The position numbers and the translations under genes are program-made. From positions 25,180,851 through 25,244,850 of the forward strand of contig CM051029.1 in the NCBI GenBank assembly GCA_027627225.1: a DNA stretch of 64,000 bases, in the 5' to 3' direction. Below the pieces are notes generated by a model. It was not told the DNA's origin. It worked only from the letters and a program-made list of their open reading frames with translations, and did not search any database. This document shows positions 45,401 to 48,495 of this stretch, in pieces. The DNA is from Congeria kusceri. Taxonomy: Eukaryota > Mollusca > Bivalvia > Myida > Dreissenidae. Within the stretch, counting starts at the first letter, position 1; each line of letters starts with the position of its first letter.

Positions 45401-45853
45401 TTTTGTCTATAATTAAAGTCGTACAGTTTGTTATTTTAATGTAGTAATATAATGTACAGAGCAAATAACATTAAGACTTTAACCAAATAAAAAAAACTTA
45501 ACGCTTGCGTTCTTACTGGCTATATCAGGGATATAATGATATTTATTAAATGATATCAATGATAATTTTCCGACAAACTGTTTGATGTACAAAATAATTA
45601 ATTGCATGAAACATAATAAATTTCTTAAAATATAAGTGTTACAATAGGAACCGAGACCGCAATACGAGCGTTTTTTTTTATTTGCAGGACCTCAGGGACG
45701 CTGTTCGATGCGCCCAAGAACCAGCACTTCAAGTTCCGCGTGGAGCCGACGACGACGAGTCCGGTGGAGAACATTGCTCTGCCGAACTACAACATCCCGT
45801 CCACCAGCTTGGAACCCCAGAACGCCAGAGTCCCGGACAATCTGTACAATTAA
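2281..45853 (+). CDS. large VWD / D8C / EGF transmembrane protein (5'-partial, 51 exons)
   Basis: The joined exons keep a single frame of about 2,489 codons to TAA at 45851–45853. The domain set (EGF-like modules, D8C, VWD, linker segments with conserved Cys) matches the VWDE-like family of secreted or membrane glycoproteins, whose molecular function is poorly known. Order: linker end; short Cys module; 15 EGF-like exons (3237–12406); D8C (12648–14534); linker + degenerate VWD (14907–20632); linker + canonical VWD (20267–38034); basic segment with RGKR; EGF (40446–41415); RKKR site (41810–41953); four short Cys modules (42747–44789); transmembrane helix and tail (45140–45853). Nearly every junction is GT–AG with matching phase, and lengths sum to a clean frame. 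There is no start codon or signal peptide, so the 5' end lies outside. The first exon, the start of exon 17152–17580 and the ends of 39407–39574 are the least certain. Exact orthology is unknown, so no symbol is given. Confidence 0.85.
2390..2488 (+). CDS. exon: linker segment VRCAVTVYENNG (phase 0–0)
   Basis: Acceptor tatttcag, donor gtagga. The start VRCAVTVYENNG is homologous to VQCSYEWSL (15878) and WRCAVSVLNTNG (21815). This indicates a third linker unit upstream of the EGF block. Confidence 0.8.
2707..2839 (+). CDS. exon: short Cys module, C-x-I-x-G-x-C-Y type (phase 0–1)
   Basis: Acceptor ttttacag, donor gtaagt. Contains SFCVIDGLCYF and later CYPF...YRW. It is the same module type as the four near the C-terminus (42747–44789). 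The phase 1 end opens the run of phase 1–1 EGF exons. Confidence 0.85.
3237..3371 (+). CDS. exon: EGF-like module 1
   Basis: Phase 1–1; acceptor tttcatag, donor gtatgt. Six-Cys pattern beginning PGDECNQRLSICDN and CHCYPTFK. One exon makes one module, as in most EGF arrays. Confidence 0.85.
3818..3937 (+). CDS. exon: EGF-like module 2
   Basis: Phase 1–1; acceptor ttcatag, donor gtaacg. Cys pattern CSSVMNC...VCTNSVCECNV ending NGCMPK. Confidence 0.85.
4189..4320 (+). CDS. exon: EGF-like module 3
   Basis: Phase 1–1; acceptor aattacag, donor gtatat. GLGSPCEEDIAC then VCGA...RTCVCGVHYNN and a final Cys in GNCYPK. Confidence 0.87.
4616..4759 (+). CDS. exon: EGF-like module 4
   Basis: Phase 1–1; acceptor cttttcag, donor gtaatg. 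GLGDSCDDDEVCKRV, then TCQCDFGYSGNEFGLCE, a classical EGF C-x-C-x2-G-Y ending. Confidence 0.88.
5061..5183 (+). CDS. exon: Cys-rich, Trp-rich module 5
   Basis: Phase 1–1; acceptor gttctag, donor gtacgt. Only four Cys; aromatic-rich (SQYLWWSVCDRSMYWRC). An atypical member of the EGF run, kept because splice sites and phase fit. Confidence 0.75.
5583..5672 (+). CDS. exon: short Cys-rich module 6
   Basis: Phase 1–1; acceptor attgcag, donor gtatga. TCSANDTNPDASC...HCNVTSGFCEP, four Cys in 30 codons; shorter than a normal EGF. Confidence 0.75.
6162..6281 (+). CDS. exon: EGF-like module 7
   Basis: Phase 1–1; acceptor gaattgtag, donor gtaggt. DMCSAKDQRNCVLENTEC then YCDCSDGFSIWNGDC. Confidence 0.86.
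6286..6590 (+). repeat. ~32-bp intronic minisatellite starting next to a 5' splice site
   Basis: About nine imperfect monomers of ttccaagttcaataaaggc plus aaacttataat. The first recognisable monomer starts about 5 nt after the exon end at 6281. Unlike the arrays at 12821 and 38421 it does not include coding bases. Confidence 0.7.
6975..7100 (+). CDS. exon: EGF-like module 8
   Basis: Phase 1–1; acceptor gttcctag, donor gtgagc. ACEIDEDCHSKKGRYEC, then ACKCNPDMWVEENGLC. Confidence 0.87.
7230..7360 (+). repeat. dispersed repeat with ataaaggac core, copy 1
   Basis: Shares ttttgtgttgt, aaataaaggacca, gtaataag..gtttct and tctggagttt, in the same order, with 42520–42660. A shorter relative (gccttaaataaaggac) lies near 44505–44525. 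All three are in introns of the same gene. Class unknown, possibly a SINE tail. Confidence 0.5.
7690..7812 (+). CDS. exon: EGF-like module 9
   Basis: Phase 1–1; acceptor gttgcag, donor gttagt. HCSASNPCGKLSNTTC, then LCECEPGFVVRDGAC; a clean six-Cys EGF. Confidence 0.9.
8090..8263 (+). CDS. exon: EGF-like module 10 with aromatic insert
   Basis: Phase 1–1; acceptor atttcag, donor gtttgt. GCNNDHDC and GICVCKPGY frame a normal EGF. Between the third and fourth Cys sits a ~22-residue insert rich in Tyr/Trp/Phe (GYWAYYDGMWFDNWGN). Confidence 0.87.
9059..9265 (+). CDS. exon: EGF-like module 11 with aromatic/His insert
   Basis: Phase 1–1; acceptor tttgcag, donor gtgaag. NCDNLKACGN and LCECTPGYERN frame the module. 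Between the second and third Cys is a ~30-residue insert dominated by Trp, Tyr, His, Ser and Phe (HWSYSYHYFSWWGQWY). Confidence 0.88.
9416..9441. repeat. (TA)n microsatellite
   Basis: About 13 uninterrupted TA dinucleotides in the intron after EGF module 11. Confidence 0.95.
9810..9998 (+). CDS. exon: EGF-like module 12 with Tyr-rich insert
   Basis: Phase 1–1; acceptor tgtctcag, donor gtacgt. RCNNDDDCDG and GECVCADNY are the EGF core. Before the last Cys there is an insert GYNYYWYYDYYGHQE. Third consecutive module with an aromatic insert, each in a different inter-Cys loop. Confidence 0.86.
10641..10676. repeat. (GT)12 followed by poly-G
   Basis: A GT dinucleotide run at 10641–10664 followed by twelve G. 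Marks the left edge of the tandem block beside it. Confidence 0.95.
10700..11345 (+). repeat. ~150-bp intronic tandem repeat, about four copies
   Basis: Each unit has, in order, tttccggataataactcaag, a ttgacatattcaaat block, gtacacatatgtagcatcat, tcgactttggttacaaacca, aaattttgac, gttatggccccttttttgac. Copies diverge by roughly 10–20 % by eye. No ORF. Confidence 0.8.
11532..11642 (+). CDS. exon: EGF-like module 13
   Basis: Phase 1–1; acceptor cttctttcag, donor gtaagt. SCSEGCPSNNTHCDENYICRC then GYEKNGVC. Short, with closely spaced first Cys. Confidence 0.88.
11973..12101 (+). CDS. exon: EGF-like module 14
   Basis: Phase 1–1; acceptor ctttttacag, donor gtatgg. ECESDTPCQHVANARC, then VCVCADGFYDNGQDEC. 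Confidence 0.9.
12290..12406 (+). CDS. exon: EGF-like module 15
   Basis: Phase 1–1; acceptor tgcttcag, donor gttagt. ECSPDYYCGSDDYVC, then VCVCAATRTELNGRC. Last of the EGF run, directly before D8C. Confidence 0.88.
12648..12848 (+). CDS. exon: D8C domain, N-terminal half
   Basis: Phase 1–1; acceptor cgttcag, donor gtaggt. GWYNIGHRMLSTQSSVP followed by CGTKWPMYMT matches the D8C pattern (W-Y-x-F...M-P...V-P...C-G-T). The last 28 coding bases (12821–12848) are also the first monomer of the downstream minisatellite. Confidence 0.88.
12821..13960 (+). repeat. 43-bp minisatellite containing an exon end and 5' splice site
   Basis: The consensus monomer joins ggaacaaagtggccaatgta, tatgacat and gtaggtagccgtgca. 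About 26 monomers, best conserved at 13080–13380 and decaying to the right. The first monomer overlaps the D8C exon, and each well-conserved monomer carries the donor-like cat|gtaggt. A 55-bp block at 13027–13081 is instead a copy of 12116–12170 from the intron two exons upstream. Confidence 0.92.
14370..14534 (+). CDS. exon: D8C domain, C-terminal half
   Basis: Phase 1–1; acceptor ggttatag, donor gtatgt. TIRKCGADHHIYIPQTP ending AGYC is the usual D8C end (V-x-x-C-G-x-Y-x-x-Y-x-L-x-P-T...Y-C). Confidence 0.9.
14907..15108 (+). CDS. exon: linker unit A, segment 1 (phase 1–2)
   Basis: Acceptor gtttag, donor gtaagg. TGRWALLSQDLNFIANV and later FYYTVNW. Homologous to the second half of exon 20267–20632, also ending in a Trp codon split in phase 2. 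Confidence 0.85.
15579..15699 (+). CDS. exon: linker unit A, segment 2 (phase 2–0)
   Basis: Acceptor ttccctag, donor gtaatt. Contains YVNDHLCTSRG and ends CHQSTIGFK. Counterpart of exon 21162–21297 with identical phases. Confidence 0.86.
15878..15967 (+). CDS. exon: linker unit A, segment 3 (phase 0–0)
   Basis: Acceptor cttccag, donor gtaagt. Starts VQCSYEWSLTMFGP. Counterpart of 2390–2488 and 21815–21898. Confidence 0.86.
15968..17151. other. intron, no recognised feature
   Basis: AT-rich intron of about 1.2 kb between linker segments. I see no repeat array, ORF or RNA-like structure in it. Confidence 0.5.
17152..17580 (+). CDS. exon: linker unit A, segment 4 (phase 0–0)
   Basis: Donor gtaaac is clear. 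The acceptor tatattgaag has a poor pyrimidine tract, so the exact start is uncertain, but the reading QFLTIPTDGSSQAFLSS aligns with DRFIAMPRGGE at 32192. Largest exon visible (143 codons); corresponds to two exons, 32192–32356 and 32760–32966, in unit B. Confidence 0.78.
18015..18112 (+). CDS. exon: VWD-A segment 1, degenerate (phase 0–2)
   Basis: Acceptor atttcag, donor gtaaga. Occupies the place of the D-P-x-L-x-T-F-D-G entry of a VWD domain, but that motif is missing (SKDDKQPMLTKTKG). Counterpart of 34640–34725. Confidence 0.8.
18619..18688 (+). CDS. exon: VWD-A segment 2 (phase 2–0)
   Basis: Acceptor gtatacag, donor gtagaa. SIPIDVTGEFLLFRSLAYP corresponds to the GEFTLY strand at 35748–35811. 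Confidence 0.83.
19043..19219 (+). CDS. exon: VWD-A segment 3 (phase 0–0)
   Basis: Acceptor ttcatacag, donor gtacgt. VQIKTETCASSHTVCVCAL matches the VWD pattern V-Q-x-x-x-x-x-C...C-x-C-x-V and its unit B counterpart at 36347. Confidence 0.88.
19424..19620 (+). CDS. exon: VWD-A segment 4 (phase 0–2)
   Basis: Acceptor gttatcag, donor gtaatt. DGLCAFEDNTF stands where VWD domains have G-L-C-G-x-F-x-G-D; the second Gly is Ala. Ends ESW-. Its last ~50 bases are partly duplicated in the next intron. Confidence 0.87.
19734..19782 (+). repeat. intronic copy of an exon 3' end
   Basis: Copy of about 19571–19619 (cactggtggcctgatgct, agcagt, gagagctgg), with substitutions and a one-base loss that breaks the frame; the donor that followed the original is not preserved. 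A single copy, 113 bp after the exon. Confidence 0.8.
20085..20170 (+). repeat. possible retroelement 3' relic
   Basis: cctgaagaaggcttttcag then gaaacgttgtgattaaata resembles the 3' end seen next to some retroelements. No coding region adjoins it. Tentative. Confidence 0.25.
20267..20632 (+). CDS. exon: VWD-A end fused to linker unit B segment 1 (phase 2–2)
   Basis: Acceptor cattgcag, donor gtatgt. The first half (SIGPQTT...YSCSCPL) matches the post-VWD segment of 37880–38034. The second half (GETWVGTVVPDFAIENV ... FLYDIYW) matches 14907–15108. So this exon spans the boundary between the tandem units. Confidence 0.87.
21162..21297 (+). CDS. exon: linker unit B, segment 2 (phase 2–0)
   Basis: Acceptor tatatatag, donor gtatgt. 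YADETMLHKNSKQSLTTAG ... GVCAVNKL. Counterpart of 15579–15699. Confidence 0.83.
21815..21898 (+). CDS. exon: linker unit B, segment 3 (phase 0–0)
   Basis: Acceptor tttttcacag, donor gtaagt. WRCAVSVLNTNGIEVL ... FEFIT. Followed by the 10.3-kb intron. Confidence 0.88.
22015..22745. repeat. ~170-bp CCATATGG-rich array 1
   Basis: Four to five units containing gatatgggtcctgtatgggc, atatggggccaaatgggatt, ttgcaaactg and gggtcccagatgggtt. CCCATATGGG is self-complementary. The right end (about 22709–22735, gtttgcaaaatcccactggg) is the reverse complement of the repeated ttgcaaac block, so the array ends in an inverted copy. Long ORFs on both strands are a by-product. Confidence 0.88.
22746..24414. other. 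intronic stretch with a 46-bp duplication only
   Basis: A 46-bp tandem pair at 23067–23112 and 23113–23158 (attaactagtctagaaagat...), one mismatch. A loose recurrence of cacagaatac about every 80 bases between 23465 and 23640. Nothing else recognised. Confidence 0.55.
24415..25627. mobile_element. non-autonomous element with 14-bp perfect TIRs
   Basis: gctcgactattcac (24418–24431) and its exact reverse complement gtgaatagtcgagc (25613–25626) bound about 1.2 kb. Inside are about four units of ~180 bp (gtcagtgaccttacataatg, acatgtgtgaagtttcaat, tatctgtagtagt, aaaggggcataattctg). No transposase ORF. Resembles common bivalve dispersed elements with internal tandem repeats. Confidence 0.75.
25628..26711. 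other. intronic stretch, no clear feature
   Basis: AT-rich. A short local repetition (gtcagacaaaaaatgagg / gtctgacaaaatt) near 26165–26215. No coding or structural signal supported. Confidence 0.45.
26870..26995 (-). repeat. tRNA-like SINE head (minus strand)
   Basis: Read on the minus strand, atgcagttggttagtgcgct resembles a pol III A box with D-loop, and gagttcgatattc lies at B-box distance, followed by a T-run. The sequence is degenerate and no cloverleaf closes, so it is a tRNA-derived repeat rather than a tRNA gene. Confidence 0.5.
27223..27735. mobile_element. 513-bp TIR element carrying a tRNA-like sequence
   Basis: aaagggacatgttcaca at the left (27223–27239) pairs with tgtgtgaacaagtccctt at the right (27718–27735) with two mismatches or gaps. 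Contains a repeated aaaatcaactgaaatggct block and the tRNA-like segment at 27526–27598. No ORF. Confidence 0.65.
27526..27598 (+). repeat. tRNA-like sequence, 73 nt
   Basis: tagctgagtggttacag fits an A box/D arm, and gtggtttgagtcccgtcc has a B-box-like core (GGTTTGAGTCC). The ends do not pair as an acceptor stem and no CCA is encoded, so I call it a tRNA-derived remnant rather than a gene. Confidence 0.5.
28130..28830. repeat. ~350-bp tandem duplication with palindromic core
   Basis: Two copies (about 28130–28470 and 28490–28830), each with an inverted repeat aaaccacgaggg.. / ..gtggtttgat and flanking ttggttattgcggtaat paired with attatcg/attaacgcaataac. Then come atctatactccgcccatttt, tgcgtttc and taaacattgagcgaatggcg. 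Confidence 0.75.
29020..29295 (+). repeat. ~170-bp tandem pair
   Basis: ttccggaactattttcaaaa, gctccgc, ataatttgttgcagaataac and ccgtg occur in the same order at about 29025–29135 and 29192–29300. Adjacent to the palindromic duplication and possibly part of the same element. Confidence 0.65.
29296..29925. other. AT-rich intronic stretch, no feature
   Basis: No repeats, ORFs or structures beyond AT-richness were recognised. Confidence 0.45.
29930..31830. repeat. CCATATGG-rich array 2 (~30-bp units, higher-order)
   Basis: About 60 imperfect units of gggacccatatgggcttgct + tgttgggg. A longer block with atcagcccaggtatagccc, gatatgggcccgatatagg and ggtcccacatggggc returns near 30190, 30740, 31070, 31220 and 31600, giving a higher-order period of roughly 350–550 bp. 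Shares the CCATATGGG core with array 1 but not its ~170-bp unit. ORFs across it on both strands are repeat artefacts. Confidence 0.88.
32192..32356 (+). CDS. exon: linker unit B, segment 4a (phase 0–0)
   Basis: Acceptor cttgcag, donor gtatgc. IPDRFIAMPRGGEVDFHF then CLDGKACTVELKV. First half of the counterpart of 17152–17580. Confidence 0.88.
32760..32966 (+). CDS. exon: linker unit B, segment 4b (phase 0–0)
   Basis: Acceptor tgtttcag, donor gtacga. NERTCGDFISGIQLFRNIG ... EPFWNNCYFTDKIN. In unit A this is not a separate exon. Confidence 0.87.
33565..34639 (+). repeat. 35-bp minisatellite built on a branch point and 3' splice site
   Basis: Monomer: actatttcactgatattctag + ggctttgtaataac, about 30 copies. 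Each has a branch-like CTGAT 7–8 nt before tctag|g. The last monomer, tatttcattgatcttctag, is the functional acceptor of the exon at 34640, whose first bases (gtatttgt) still align with the monomer (gagtttgt). Best conserved at 34100–34500. Confidence 0.92.
34640..34725 (+). CDS. exon: VWD-B segment 1 (phase 0–2)
   Basis: Acceptor atcttctag, donor gtacgt. CYTTNDPRLMTFDGQ is the canonical VWD start (D-P-x-x-x-T-F-D-G). Confidence 0.93.
35112..35391 (+). mobile_element. hairpin MITE, complete copy
   Basis: 280 bp with imperfect terminal inverted repeats (catatgaggcgtgtcatgag ... cacgacatgcctcatat). Each end has an internal hairpin; the left one is gcctgtgcagtccgcacaggc. No ORF. The truncated sister copy is at 870–1075. 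Confidence 0.85.
35748..35811 (+). CDS. exon: VWD-B segment 2 (phase 2–0)
   Basis: Acceptor attttag, donor gtaaga. YYSMQLSGEFTLYQHQKYP: the VWD G-E-F-x-L strand. Confidence 0.92.
36347..36529 (+). CDS. exon: VWD-B segment 3 (phase 0–0)
   Basis: Acceptor gaacag, donor gtacac. VQIQTEPCWPGGWTTCTCG then VTVRAGRDVYTV, a clear VWD core with C-x-C-G. Confidence 0.93.
36968..37227 (+). CDS. exon: VWD-B segment 4 (phase 0–2)
   Basis: Acceptor ttttacag, donor gtgaat. VGGLCGTFNGDWQDDF is the VWD GLCG motif. A Trp cluster (DWGFWWWWRWGGN) follows inside the segment between GLCG and the final SW, an unusual composition. Ends SQSW-. Confidence 0.94.
37880..38034 (+). CDS. exon: post-VWD-B segment (phase 2–1)
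   Basis: Acceptor tcatgcag, donor gtatga. VPEERSLMNPDYVATLESW then LCVCPL and two further Cys. Counterpart of the first half of 20267–20632. Confidence 0.88.
38306..38451 (+). CDS. exon: basic, charged segment with furin-like site (phase 1–0)
   Basis: Acceptor ttcgtag, donor gtaagg. KKRGKR contains an R-x-K-R furin consensus, then a Lys/Arg/Glu-rich stretch likely helical (EEADIRERLLKLRTLRKERS). No Cys. Its last 31 coding bases are the first monomer of the following minisatellite. Confidence 0.85.
38421..39060 (+). repeat. ~34-bp minisatellite containing an exon end and 5' splice site
   Basis: Monomer gaggaaagaaaggagtgcgt + ccagagtgaag + gt(a/g), about 19 copies. The first monomer is coding (38421–38451) and ends at the real donor aag|gtaagg; most later monomers keep aag|gtaa or aag|gtga. 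A 199-aa minus-strand ORF (38370–38969) is a by-product. Confidence 0.92.
39407..39574 (+). CDS. exon: post-VWD Cys segment, alternative ends possible (phase 0–0)
   Basis: VPNPEDLVAAYNQSQASCEAY ... NCGADLAGE ... SSSCAEDK. Two in-frame acceptors lie 6 nt apart (aacag|cgccag|gtt; starts 39401 or 39407). Two in-frame donors lie 12 nt apart (ends 39562 or 39574). All combinations keep the frame. Confidence 0.8.
39838..39930 (+). CDS. exon: pre-EGF segment (phase 0–0)
   Basis: Acceptor gatttcag, donor gtaatt. FNLTAPGPEQSTCRNMQSS ending DKDVEFQ; one N-glycosylation sequon (NLT). Confidence 0.85.
40446..40524 (+). CDS. exon: EGF N-terminal half (phase 0–1)
   Basis: Acceptor tttttacag, donor gtaagt. 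SCPDNCNNNGNCSN, the start of a compact EGF whose second half is at 41225. Confidence 0.9.
41225..41415 (+). CDS. exon: EGF C-terminal half plus Cys segment (phase 1–0)
   Basis: Acceptor cttcag, donor gtattt. GTCICNEHYDPESNC completes the EGF, then four Cys in NCNPRNKACHYIRF and GCSNTTVCSISF. Confidence 0.9.
41810..41953 (+). CDS. exon: segment with furin site RKKR (phase 0–0)
   Basis: Acceptor aattcag, donor gtaaat. TVQSRKKRQVDD has a perfect furin consensus R-K-K-R before Q. Cleavage would separate the VWD/EGF ectodomain from the membrane-anchored part unless disulfides hold them. Inference from motif only. Confidence 0.88.
42204..42311 (+). CDS. exon: linker before the short Cys modules (phase 0–0)
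   Basis: Acceptor tctttcag, donor gtaagt. YNVSLSNDNSSFSSPNTV then TTCVKIENG; two sequons. Confidence 0.87.
42520..42660 (+). repeat. dispersed repeat with ataaaggac core, copy 2
   Basis: Partner of 7230–7360 (see that entry for the shared blocks); same orientation, again intronic. Confidence 0.5.
42747..42851 (+). CDS. exon: short Cys module 1 of 4 (phase 0–0)
   Basis: Acceptor ttgtag, donor gtattg. DDFCLIDNVCYGNYTDLDE then CHTCDPTIKRFSW. Pattern C-x-I-x-x-x-C-Y...C-x2-C-x-P...W. Confidence 0.9.
43127..43237 (+). CDS. exon: short Cys module 2 of 4 (phase 0–0)
   Basis: Acceptor ttgtag, donor gtgggt. DDFCDIGGVCYPSGN ... CISECNPTLDKHTWSQR. One extra residue in the C-x3-C pair. Confidence 0.9.
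43541..43740 (+). repeat. imperfect ~130-bp intronic duplication
   Basis: cacaaatatgtctaagtacg + actgtagataattaacgtt at about 43547–43583 recurs at about 43678–43714. Confidence 0.65.
43803..43916 (+). CDS. exon: short Cys module 3 of 4 (phase 0–0)
   Basis: Acceptor catttcag, donor gttggt. TDVCSVDGQCFDDGDNNM ... CLYCDLAKDQFSWSQR; Phe replaces Tyr in C-Y. Confidence 0.88.
44666..44789 (+). CDS. exon: short Cys module 4 of 4 (phase 0–1)
   Basis: Acceptor atttcag, donor gtatgt. AGFCYIAGVCYADTTANPTD, CRYCNVSVDTAAWQR. Ends in phase 1, leading to the membrane exon. Confidence 0.9.
45140..45290 (+). CDS. exon: transmembrane segment (phase 1–2)
   Basis: Acceptor tgcttcag, donor gtatgc. An acidic juxtamembrane (EEQEKGEDDNS) precedes about 25 hydrophobic residues rich in small ones (VVIAIGAALGAGAGVALAIV), then FYIYKHMHASK with basic stop-transfer residues. 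GxxxG and GxG spacing suits helix–helix packing. Confidence 0.92.
45688..45853 (+). CDS. terminal exon: cytoplasmic tail and stop
   Basis: Acceptor tttgcag. TSGTLFDAPKNQHFKFRVE ... VPDNLYN then TAA. Pro/Thr/Ser/Asn-rich tail with no known signalling motif that I can support. Confidence 0.92.
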
Positions 45854-46069
45854 AATGAAATACAGTAGTCCTTGCAGTGGCCACTGACCCCTGGGCGACA
45901 CAAAAACCACCGCAAACACCAAGAGAATCCTTCCAGATTATAAATAATTTATTTTTTAGATTTTTTCACATGTTTTAATTTGTATGATCATTATTATAAA
46001 TATAAAACTCCCTAAAATATCGTATTATTTGAAAAGACCTTTATATTGAGAGTTCAAATTAAAAACAAA

Positions 46070-46303
46070 AATAAACACGTAACAACGTTAACATAAGAAC
46101 AAGATTGTACTGTGTCCACGTTATCTTCTACTGCTTGCCCTCCATTTTAATTTACAGCATGCGATCGGACTATTTTCGCGTTAAAATTGGTTTTAGCAGG
46201 AATTTGAATATTGCGTTTATGTTGTGATAATGTCCTCAATCAAAATATGCAATTAAAACGATTGCAGTGAGGACTCATATGATATTTGTGTGTTATAAAT
46301 AAA
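46070..46303 (+). terminator. candidate polyadenylation signals
   Basis: AATAAA occurs at 46070–46075 and 46298–46303, 217 and 445 bases after the stop codon. Either could end the mRNA; not distinguishable here. Confidence 0.45.
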
Positions 46304-46647
46304 ATGCTACCAAGTTTGTTTTATTTTCCATTGTTAGCTGATTTTTTGTTTTATGTTTATTAATACGTTATATAATTGGGATACTAGCTTTTGTCAACAA
46401 TACTTTAATACGAACTCATTCGGTGTAATAATTTTGTCGTCGAATAGTTTCGATTGACTTTACAATTTCGTTATTTTTTATATAGCTAATGTTGTGTATT
46501 GTACATGTTTGTAACTGTTTTAAAGTAAACACATCTAGCCTCCACAACAACAACAGCAGCATCAGAAGCAGCAACAAAAAAACAACAACAGGAACAACAA
46601 CAAAACTAATACGTCTACTGCTCTTACTACTACTACTACTACTACTA

Positions 46648-46682
<35 letters not shown>

Positions 46683-47060
46683 GTAATACTACCAATAATA
46701 ATAATACATGTATATTTATTAATTGTATCATTAATATTATTATTATTCTTGCATTTACAATACGAACTATTTTTTACAGTATTTTTTCGGGTTGTTTTTT
46801 GGCAGTTGAACAACCGTGAATTTTGTTCTTCGTCTGTAGAAAACTCTGCGCGTGTCATGTTAGAATATTATATTAAAAATATAACTATTTAAGCGTATTT
46901 ACTAAATATAACGATTCAATGACTTTACGGTGTCCACGTTGTTTTCTTCTGCGTCGCCACCGTTTTCTTTACATCATGTGATGTGACTATGCTCACGTTG
47001 AAGTAGGTGGTGGCATACATTTAATTCGTGCGACAATGTTGTGATAATGTCCTCAATCAA
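46110..47060 (+). repeat. degenerate duplication in the 3' flank, ~820 bp apart
   Basis: gtccacgtt.tcttct.ctgc, ttacagcatg.gat..gacta, and gttgtgataatgtcctcaat + caaa occur at about 46115–46245 and again at 46930–47065. Further weak copies of tttatgttgtga follow near 47108, 47176 and 47262. Confidence 0.65.
46541..46690. repeat. (CAA)n and (CTA)n microsatellites
   Basis: An AAC/CAG-rich stretch at 46541–46608 leads into (CTA)n at 46626–46681 with one interruption. ORFs across it are homopolymer-like and not genes. Confidence 0.9.
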
Positions 47061-48300
47061 AGCTTATAATTATATTGGATATACTGACTACCGGCTTTGC
47101 TCTTTTATGTTGTGATTATGTTCTCAAAATGTAGGGTTTCAATAACCGTAGTGACGATCGCTATGTTATTTTGGGCGTTTATGTTGTGAAAATAATAAAA
47201 TATCTTCAAACGTACTGTGTATAGTGATGATCGCTATGATAATATGTTTTGCATGTTCACGTTTATGTTGTAAACATCCGTGAATATATTACGTACATGT
47301 GCTCGTATTGAGAAAAATTAATAAGTTTTGTTTCACCTGTGCCTTTATACACGATTATAAAGTAGTAGACGAATGTATTCATTCTCCGTCCGAAAATTAT
47401 TGTATACATGTTTTATCTTACTTAATTGATTTCTCTTTATACATGTTTTTCTTTAACACACATTCACAATCTGTTTTATTATTTACATATTTTTTAAAAC
47501 TCTTAATCAAGAAACTTATTAATTAACTGTTTTGTATTTTCAAGACTGTGGAAATCCTTGTATCTAGAAAAGACAGTGTTATGATTTTGTTTCACTTTTG
47601 TTTGTCTCGTTTGCTATTCATTTTCGATTTACTACTCATAAAAGCCTTATTTTATGAAGCAAATGTTTCGCGTCTTACATGTTTGTTACCTTTTTGCAGT
47701 AAACATTTCTTAAATGCACACTCTTTTCTATTCGAATCACTTCTATAATATTGCATTTACTTATGCTTGCTTTAATTGAAACATAATTTTAGATTATTGT
47801 TATATATTTTCGAAGAATATTGTTTTATTATAACCTTATTCCATTCGTTTTAAGATAACATTAAATATAAAATATTTATTAGACCTGCTTTGATCATTCC
47901 AACCGAAAATATTTCATTCAAGATTTGAAAAATGGTGCCAATTATATTTGATCAGTGTTTTTGTTGTTACATATATCGTATACGTTAAACGTTTATTTTT
48001 TTTTATTTAAACAACTGCTGTAATAACATAGGTATACAACGTTGATTTTTTTTGAGTTTTCTTAATACGCTTGTATTGTTTTACGAGAGAATATTGTCAC
48101 TTACTTTTAATCTACGTTTACGGACTGTGATAAAGTTTATCGCATATCTTTCTAACCCTTTTCAATAAATATTTTCTAACAATTGTGTTTGTTTTGTACA
48201 CGATTTTTAAGGTTAATAATTGCGAAGGATCGTTTTTTAGCATGTTCTACAGTTTGAATTGTATCCTGTTACCAACCCAAACAGTGACTTAATAAAGCGT
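47060..48300. other. AT-rich intergenic stretch
   Basis: Very AT-rich, with short ORFs of hydrophobic composition that arise from T-rich sequence. No gene, RNA or repeat recognised beyond the decayed copies mentioned for 46110–47060. Confidence 0.5.
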
Positions 48301-48344
48301 TGACCGTATAAACTTGTCGATATCCGGCAGTCGACGACAATGTT

Positions 48345-48495
48345 AGGTTGTTTACCCTCGGCACTTCGGTTTTAAACCATTGCCCGAGCACACTGTTTAA
48401 CATAGTATCACAGTTATTATAACAATTCCACTATCGGAACTCGCAACGTATATAGATTGCAGTGTGGATACGGTGCCATAATATTAAAAATCTGT
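48345..48495. repeat. older partial copy of the LINE-linked 3' box
   Basis: ggttgtttaccctcggcact, ccattgcccgagcacac, gcagtgtggatacggtgcc and attaaaaatctgtg match the same blocks at 49205–49335 and 61835–62005. The surroundings are not homologous. Confidence 0.75.

Noticed and set aside
46489..46858. ORFs with poly-Leu/poly-Tyr and poly-Ser
   Set aside because: Translations of (CTA)n and (CAA)n microsatellites.
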